Below, in pieces: positions 57,256-64,000 of a stretch of 64,000 nucleotides of DNA (positions within the stretch are counted from its first letter, which is position 1; every line of letters starts with the position of its first letter). The position numbers were made by a program, and so were the translations under genes. The notes beneath the pieces were generated by a model. The model had not been told where the DNA came from. It saw only the letters and a program-made list of their open reading frames with translations, and did no database searches. The stretch comes from Mariannaea sp. PMI_226 (Eukaryota; Ascomycota; Sordariomycetes; Hypocreales; Nectriaceae): contig JANFOG010000009.1 of NCBI GenBank assembly GCA_024336345.1, positions 1,860,001 to 1,924,000 of the forward strand, written 5' to 3'.

Positions 57256-58595
57256 ATGGAAACCCCATCCGAATCTCACATGCATTCTGACATGGAGAAG
57301 CCTCCAATCGACTGCAAAAAGGCCATATACTTTGAAGCGGCGCCAACACCGGCAAGCAGCGGCGTCGAATCGTAAATTTCGCATCTGCCGGTTCGGGATG
57401 GAGGACTTGAAGCTTGGCTTCAAGTCCTGGGCTCTTGGATCATCTTGTTCGACACATGGGGTCTCATAAATAGCTTTGGTATTTATCAGTCGTTTTACGA
57501 AACGGATCTTCTTAGTTCCCACTCATCGTCTGACATATCATGGATTGGGTCTATACAGGGAGCGCTCCTACTAATCGTAGGCGTCATTTCCGGCCCTTTA
57601 TATGACGCAGGATATTTCCGCCATATGCTCATTATCGGCATCCTCCTCATTGTTATGGGTCAATTTATAACCTCACTTTGCTCAATGTACTGGCAGTTTA
57701 TGCTTGCCCAGGGCTTCTGCACTGGCCTAGGCATGGGCCTGACGTATCTACCATCCACCGCCATCCTCGGCCAGTACTTCCAGAAGCGCAGGGCGCTCGC
57801 GATTGGCATTGCGGCCACCGGATCCCCCATAGCCGGTATCGTATTGCCTGTGATATTTAGTCGACTCGAACCCTAGATTGGTTTTGGCTGGACAAGTCGC
57901 ATTATTGCCTTCATCCTCCTGGCTCTCTCGGCCATCCCTCTCGTCTTTATGCATGTACAAGCCCAGCCATCCAACAAGGTGCGGTCTCTATTCGATAACA
58001 GCTTATTTAAGGATGGCCCCTTTGTCCTAGTTATGGTCGGAACGTTCTTGGTCTTCCTGACAGCCTACATACCCTTCTTCTACATCACGGTTTTTGCCAA
58101 TTCCCACGGTCTCTGGACCCTCGATTCCACCCCATACTTAGTGACGATGCTCAATGCTGGCAGTATTATTGGGCGAATTGTACCAAACGCATTGGCCGAT
58201 CGCTGGGGGTCCCTCAATATCACTATTATATGTACGGTTTTGAGCGCGGCGCTTGCATTTGCTTGGCTTCATATTCGCAACATCGGCGGGCTGATAGTAT
58301 TCACTCTACTGTATGGCATGTTCACCGGCGGCACAATATCCCTATTATCCAGCGTTTATATCAACTTTACCCCGGACGCCAGCAAGGTCGGCGCTCGGAT
58401 GGGCATGGCCTGCCTACTCTCTGGCATCTCACTTCTAATCGGAACCCCAATTTGCGGAGCTGTCCTCAAGATTTTGATGAGACGAGGTGGCTCAGCGCAA
58501 TGGCGTACGGCGCAATAGGGCTTGCTGTGTCATCCGGACTCTATATTGTCGGAGGGGTTATCAAGTACAAGCACAGCAATTGCTGGAAAGCGTGA
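57256..58595 (+). pseudogene. MFS transporter (monocarboxylate/MCT-type) pseudogene
   Basis: The frame reads as a 12-helix carrier of the fungal monocarboxylate-transporter-like group: RDGGLEAWLQVLGSW at the start of helix 1, TWGLINSFGIYQSFYET, SWIGSIQGALLLIVG, GFCTGLGMGLTYLPS, YFQKRRALAIGIAATGSP, and in the second half GRIVPNALADRWG. Three lesions break it. TAA at 57373-57375 lies just before the DGG motif, and TAG at 57874-57876 lies in the mid-region. A one-base loss at the T run 58472-58475 moves the final ~40 codons (DETRWLSAMAYGAIGLAVSS) to another frame ending at 58595. Both stops are one C-to-T change from Gln codons in a CpA context, as repeat-induced point mutation produces. I see no intron that would remove the stops. 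It is probably a decayed transporter. Confidence 0.82.
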
Positions 58596-60043
58596 CGGTG
58601 TTCGATCGGGCGGCATCGTCCGGATAATTTTAGTTTGTTTTAAAGCCCCTCTAACCCTCAAGAGGTCAGTAGGGAGTCTATCGAACCAAAAAAAAGAAGG
58701 CCTAGATATAGACCTGGAAGAGATTGCTACTAAACTAGGAAGGATATAAGGTCATACTAGGGAGCGCTTGGAGACACGAGAGCCGTTTTAGGTTTCTAGT
58801 AACATGCCGGAGACTTTTTCATTTGGTAGTGGTGTTTCGTTCCTTCTTGTTTCAACATCTGATGCAATAGCATGTCACAGAGGCATCAGACGAAAGCGAA
58901 AACTTCTAGTGCCTTGCAACGAATGCAGACCGCTCTGCAGGAGATAGAAGCCCTGAGCAGAGAGGACTGTCGGATCTGCTGGATGTTCAACCTCTCTGAC
59001 CGTTACACTTAGGGTTACTAGCTAAAGTAATACTTACTTATCTGCAAGTTCTGTCTCTGCCCCCTTCTCTTCGTGCGCAGCCTTCTTTCATCTTGATGTT
59101 TATTTTGACGCGTTTATCATCGACCGACGATAGAGCCAACTAACTGTACGAGGGCGGAAGAGACAAAGAGAAGAGTTTCAAAATATATCAGGGAGAAATA
59201 GCTATCCAATTATTTGGGAAGCCTGCTGGTAAATTACTAGCGCATGTGCATGTTTCTTCTATTTACCTACACTTCGGTATATAACAAGGCAAGCCCGACT
59301 GTATCAATCAAAGTCACCCCAGAAGCCTTCTATCAGGCATTGGGACAAGGAGCCAGACCAGCTGCCTATTATCTGATTCTTTCAAAGGCCCCGCGACTGT
59401 GGATCGGGCAGAATTCAGATGCAACAGTAGACCGGCCTCACTCGAGAGTTGCAAGCCGAGCCGATGCTCAAGCACAAAGGAGTGCTGTTTAGCAAAGATC
59501 GGAAGCGCATGTGCCAGAGCTAAGCTATGATTGATTCCGCGGGCAGAAATGGGTGTCAAGAATTCTATCGCATAGATTCGACGCCCGTCGACGAGGAGCT
59601 GATCCGAGGAGATTGGGTGAGGTATTTCCACCCCAAGCACCTGGCTAGGCGCTGGGCAGCGGATTTTAGACGAATTTCAAGCTCAGGTTTGGCGCGGGAT
59701 CAGCAGTTTGGTTGCCGGAGAAACTCAAGTTGTGAGTGCTGTATGGTTTGGGCTGCCAATGTATGTACCACAGCTGGTTTTGTTCCTCTTGTGTAGAGGA
59801 TCTTGGCTTCGGCAGGCATGTCACGAATTTTTGCATATTTTGGTCAATCGAGTGAAAGTGCTTTGGTTGTTGGACTGGCGGTGACTGAGCTGTTATTTGA
59901 TAGACTCCTCAACTTGTATTCCACTAGCATCGTTTTCAGGTACTCAATATCATCTGACCTGAGAGGGATACTGATGCTTTCCAGCAAAATCTTCATAGTG
60001 CTTTCTCTCTCTGAGCACTCTAATGAATTAGAATTGTACAATT
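58596..60043. other. Interval without recognisable genes
   Basis: About 1.4 kb between the MFS pseudogene and the cysteine-rich frame. Short frames at 59.3-59.8 kb on both strands overlap each other and show no family features. A short hydrophobic ATG stretch near 59972 (MLSSKIFIVLSLS) could be the leader of the cysteine-rich frame, but a clean splice to it is not seen. Confidence 0.35.
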
Positions 60044-60351
60044 GAGAGTTCCGGGACTTGCATAACCACCAACACCGACAGCAGCAACCGCGGTAGTTGC
60101 GGAACAGCACGTCCCGATGGAGCAGTCTGTGGGAATGGGTCATGCGTGTGCCCATATGGTAACTGTGACTACAGCGCCTGTTCGTACCTCGGCGGAGGCG
60201 CTGTTCGTCCGGTTGTATGAACGAGTGTGTTCGTGGGTACGCGTGTAGGAACTGTTGCCAGATCAGCCTTGGTAACTGCAACCTTGGCGAGAACTGTGGC
60301 GAGGTGTATTGTGCCAACTGTGCGGCGCTCAACTGTTGTACAAACTGTTAA
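60044..60351 (+). pseudogene. Cysteine-rich small protein, frameshifted
   Basis: Two overlapping plus-strand frames together read as one cysteine-rich polypeptide. The first (from 60044) has seven cysteines, including AVCGNGSCVCPYGNC. The second (from about 60211 to the stop at 60349-60351) has twelve, including VYCANCAALNCCTNC. The switch between frames lies between about 60196 and 60213 and is explained by loss of one base. Such cysteine density on one strand across both frames is very unlikely by chance. No start codon with a clear signal peptide is joined in frame, so the 5' end is unknown. The family is not recognised; small secreted disulfide-rich or metal-binding proteins look like this. 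A sequencing error rather than a mutation is possible. Confidence 0.5.
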
Positions 60352-60487
60352 TTATCATTCACATCACATCACACGTGGGGTGCTGCAGCAGGAAATCCTC
60401 ATACTAGAAACCCGTGCATAAGTAATTGAAACACTAATGTTGACCATGTCCCCCCTTTATCAATTAGCTATGGAGGTCTACATAAAG

Positions 60488-63400
60488 TTACCACTGTTTA
60501 GCCCACTTTCCGAGGTTTCCCGCCGTTATAGGTCTCACGTTCAACGCAGTCTTGCTGAATCTCGTCATATTCTTAGTAATAGCAGAGAGTTCTGGCCCAG
60601 AGGATGACCCGATCTCTCTGTAGTAGTTGATGAGCTTGACACCAGGATTGTCAGCCATTGCGAAGCCACCTTTGTCTCGGCTTTTCTCTAGCATCTCCAC
60701 CCATTCGGGGAATGGAACAGTATTAGGTATCGACTCATTTAGTGCGGGAAGTAATGAACTCCAAAGAGTTAAATGCGGGTTTAGCAAGTTAAAAACTCCT
60801 GCAGTAGAGCCATTCGCTGAGTTGCTATCAGTCAGTATCGAGGGTTGCAGGTAATTCTCCAAGATTTCGACACTGATTTTGGCTAATGTGTCAATGGGCA
60901 TCCAATTCACATAGTCCACGAGGCCCAACTTGCTGGGAATAGCACCGAGAAAGAGGGAACTTTTGATCAGACTCGGGAACCACTCTTGTCTGTTCCACAC
61001 ACCCGGTCCGTCGATAGGTCCGGCAATCTGCCCAACCCGAAGGATAGCAGCTGGAAGGCCGCTGCTTGTGGCATATTTGTCCACCATTCGCTCACCGATG
61101 TATTTGGATTGTGCGTATCCCATTTCAAGGGCAGCAGTGTGGTCAGGGGCTACTACTTCCTCAGTGGGTGTAGAACCCGCAGAACCCAGCGAGCTTGAAA
61201 TACTGGAGATGAAGGCGAGTGCGGGTCGATTTGACGATTCGCGAGCCAGTTCCATTAAGTCTGCTAAACCTTGCAAGTGCGGCTCGAAGGAGGAAACTGT
61301 CATCAGAAAATTGACGGGCCAGGCGTTGTGGATGATGAGTGTCGTTTCTCGTTCAAGGTGAGCCCATGTCTCGAGATCCAGACCCAGCCTTGGCTTGCCA
61401 TAATCGACAGAGTAGAAAGTTACACGATCCGGGTCAAGGATGCGTAGGCCCCGTTTTTTCAAGGCGAGTTCCTGACGCTCGAAAGCGTTGTCACCTCGAT
61501 TTAGACAGATGACCCGTCCGACCTTTTCTGGTGGCTGAGAGAGCAGCTCATCGAGGATGTGTGTTCCGAATGCACCAGTTGAGCCAGTTAGAACGACTTT
61601 CAATGGCCCATTGCAAGCTTTAGATGCCTTATTGCTAGGTTGACGTGCTGCTAGAGAAAGATACTTTTGTAGTAAGTTCTGGACATCGTCTTGTGTCGAG
61701 AGCGGTGTATCCTTAACTATATTCGTATCTCTAGACTGCTTTAAGATGCTGCTCAACTTGTTTGCTATGTTGGATATAGTTGTTGCTGTATAGAGCAAGT
61801 TGATATTGACGCCCTCTAGCTGTTCGGCGGATAGGCCACGCTGTCGAAAAGCTGCTCTCAGTCGAGCCACGACGACTGTCAAAGCTTGTGAATCTATCCC
61901 GGTAGCCAGGAGATCCTGATTATGGTCCAGTGGCTCACTTTTAGGATCGCGGCCCATCGCTTCAGAGTACACACGTACCAAAAATAGGCGCAGCTGATCC
62001 ATGTTGTCGGCGTCAAGGATAGGCAAGTCACGGATCATTAGACCAGCCTCTACTCGGTCATATGTGTCGTCAATCTCTTCTTGGTACTCCAGAATTGTCA
62101 GTTGTCTCTGGATTGTTCCCTTCCCAGCTCGCAGAAACGGTTTATTCTGTGTGGCGAAGAGGATGAGCTCCTTCGGGATTCTGCCAAACTTGGGTGCCTC
62201 CTTGTTAGCTTCTGTGAGATGTGGCCATATCTTGTGTATAGCCTCTTGTGTTTCTTGCTCAGTTGTTGGAAAGTAACCAGGTTTCATCTCAATCAGAATG
62301 CATGGCAAGAAGTGATACATGCCTGCTACGATGCAACCACTGACTTCAGGATGTGATGCGACGATGTTCTCAGTGTTTGTTGCATCGAATTTTAGCCCGT
62401 TGCTTAGCGCAACCCAACTGTCTGCCCGCCCCCTGTAGACCCAGCAGCCTTGATGTTCAGGCTCCGGTCTTGGAGAGAATAGATCCTTGGTGTGGTACTC
62501 CTCGATATCAGGGAGACACTTAAATGTGGCATATCGCCTCTCGACCTCCCCACTACGCGTCAAGACGAGCTCGAACATGTTGGGGAAGATTTCATCTAGT
62601 CTGTGACCTATATCAAGCCACCTGATACAGTTAAAATGCTTGCTGTCTCCTGATGCGACTTGCTGTCCACAGAAGGACTCTGACTGCGCCCAGATGGGGA
62701 GGATGTGGCGCATAATTTTAGACAGCCTCTCGCCCTTGACTGGGTTTAGAGGCCCTCCTGATATAAAACATTCTCCAACGGCACGGAGCCTCTCAGTCGC
62801 AGGAGGATGGTCCATTAAATCCTCTAGGATGGATGGTGGGGCAAAGAAGGACTTCACAAGATTGGGATCCAGAATGTTGGTAATATTATCGCGAGTAAAC
62901 CCCATGTCAGGATGCGGGAGAATATACTTGAGACCCTGAGTGAGACAGAATAACATTGGGAATACGCCGCCAGCCTATAGGATCACATATCAGTATCAAC
63001 AACGCGAGCGTCTTTCGATTGCCTCTTACATGACTCAGCGGAAATAGATTCAAATATCCAGGGGAATTTGCCACAAAGCGCATTGCTAGTTTGCCTCCCT
63101 GCTTCTTTGCAATCTCTTCGCCTTCCATCGAGGCAAAGGCACTGTTTACTGCATCATGATTCCAGTAGACGGGCTTGGGGTGTCCTGAAGTTCCCGACGT
63201 GTGAATGGCCAGGAAAGGCTTGCTCCTGACATCGTCTAGCTTTGCAGTGAAGGGAAACTCTTCGACGTCTTGTGTACCCGCCATTTCTTGCCACGTCAAT
63301 CCTGGTATGATTGGCATTATTTCCCTAGTGAGGTCCAACAGGGGCTTGAGTGAGTCAGTTGCTTCAGGGTCATATATCAGGGCCTGAGCTTTGGTGCTCT

Positions 63401-63770
63401 CGAATAGTCGCATGTTCGCCTTGGGTCGGTTCTTGAAGGACGGGAAGATGACCTGTGGGTTTCTTTAGTTAGCGGAAAATTACCGTGGCTAGACACATTC
63501 AAGGCCGTAGAGACATACAGTTTTTCCTGTTTTGATAGCAGCAAGCATCCAGATCGCATATCGCCAGTCGCTTTTTCCAATCCAGCAGAACGACTCGACG
63601 CCTACGGGTAGATGGTTCATTAGGAACCAACATGCCCTGTTGGTAGCATGGTGAATACGTTGAAAGGTGACTTCCTCTGGACCTTTGTCAGGATACACAA
63701 TCCATCCAGCGGTGCCCTCCGTGATGCGCTTCTCAACAAGATAAGGAAGTAAGTCCAAATGAGATACCAT
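60488..63770 (-). CDS. NRPS-like adenylate-forming reductase (A-T-R), Lys2/carboxylic-acid-reductase type
   Basis: This type of enzyme activates a carboxylic acid as adenylate, loads it on a phosphopantetheine arm and releases it as aldehyde or alcohol with NADPH. Three exons (63770-63519, 63452-63030, 62974-60488) encode 1,053 residues. The A domain (about 1-500) has LAIHTSGTSGHPKP near residue 165 and FISGGPLNP. The carrier domain has LLATGIDSQAL, whose Ser near 587 is the pantetheine site. The reductase domain starts VVLTGSTGAFGTHILDELL near 684 and has the catalytic YAQSK near 844. There is no condensation domain. An in-frame ATG at 63869 would add 33 residues; I prefer 63770 because MVSHLDLLPYLVEKR fits the family N-terminus. 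All three domains look intact. The substrate is not predictable by eye. It is the last gene of the window and no other biosynthetic gene is adjacent. Confidence 0.9.
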
Positions 63771-64000
63771 ATTGAGCTTGGGGATTGTCTGCAGACGAGA
63801 CTTAACCGAAGTATCAAAGTTATGTGGGCTCGCCCAGGTTATTTGTATGTTAATGAAACCCAGAACCAACGGCTTTAGTATTCTTAAAGCGTTTGAGTTA
63901 CAAGATTTCCGATGCCATTGTTCCGGCTAAAGATGCCTGCTACTGGTCGGCATCTGTAGCGCATAATACGTCGCAAGTCATTGAGATGGCTGTCAGATGC
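63771..64000. promoter_or_regulatory. Upstream region of the A-T-R reductase
   Basis: The final 230 bases should hold the leader and part of the promoter of the reductase gene. Nothing else is visible before the window ends. Confidence 0.4.

Noticed and set aside
59844..60332. Minus-strand 162-codon frame opposite the cysteine-rich sequence
   Set aside because: Its His/Arg/Cys-rich composition is the mirror of the plus-strand cysteine codons, so it is treated as a shadow.
60488..63770. NRPS-like gene as the fourth (MysE-type) enzyme of the mycosporine cluster
   Set aside because: It lies about 50 kb away, ends in a reductase domain rather than a thioesterase, and many unrelated genes intervene.

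Overview
The window is genomic DNA of a filamentous ascomycete (Pezizomycotina). Most genes carry one to seven short GT-AG introns of about 50-110 bases, and the gene content is typical of a mould accessory region: Zn2Cys6 regulators, cytochrome P450s, a LaeA-like methyltransferase, a CFEM receptor, an NRPS-like reductase and MFS transporters. The flavour is Eurotiomycete-like, but the species cannot be fixed from sequence reading alone. I saw no tRNA, rRNA, CRISPR array or replication origin.

Left part (1-12.9 kb): a DUF2985 membrane protein cut by the window edge, a sterol-glucosyltransferase-type enzyme, and then a compact set of five genes. Three of these form the core of a mycosporine (mycosporine-like amino acid) pathway: a MysC-type ATP-grasp ligase, a MysB-type O-methyltransferase and a MysA-type sugar-phosphate cyclase (DDGS/EEVS family). 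The latter two start divergently from a 1.1-kb shared promoter. Next to them lie a membrane fatty-acid-hydroxylase-family enzyme and a CmcJ/AsaB-type oxidoreductase, arranged tail to tail. The chemistry I infer is sedoheptulose 7-phosphate to 4-deoxygadusol to an amino-acid-conjugated mycosporine, possibly oxidised further. No MysD or MysE enzyme is nearby.

Middle (15.5-46.4 kb): spaced oxidative and regulatory genes. In order they are an FAD monooxygenase, an eight-exon LaeA-like methyltransferase, a five-exon P450, a secreted CenC-like protein, a hexose-type MFS transporter with a Zn2Cys6-like regulator upstream (whose zinc cluster is incomplete), an intronless P450, a crotonase with a signal peptide and a TATA box inside a perfect 9-base inverted repeat, a small secreted protein, a second and intact Zn2Cys6 regulator, and a CHR chromate-transporter homologue. 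Long gene-poor gaps separate them.

Right part (46.4-64 kb): a 249-bp solo LTR with a 5-bp target-site duplication lies 22 bases beyond the stop codon of a CFEM-receptor gene whose CFEM domain has lost two cysteines. After it come a short-chain dehydrogenase, an MFS (monocarboxylate-type) pseudogene with two nonsense codons and a frameshift, a frameshifted cysteine-rich small ORF, and a complete A-T-R adenylate-forming reductase. This end looks like a region of gene decay and mobile-element activity.

All exon borders were set by eye from splice consensus, frame continuity and remembered family motifs. No alignment, expression data or database search was available.
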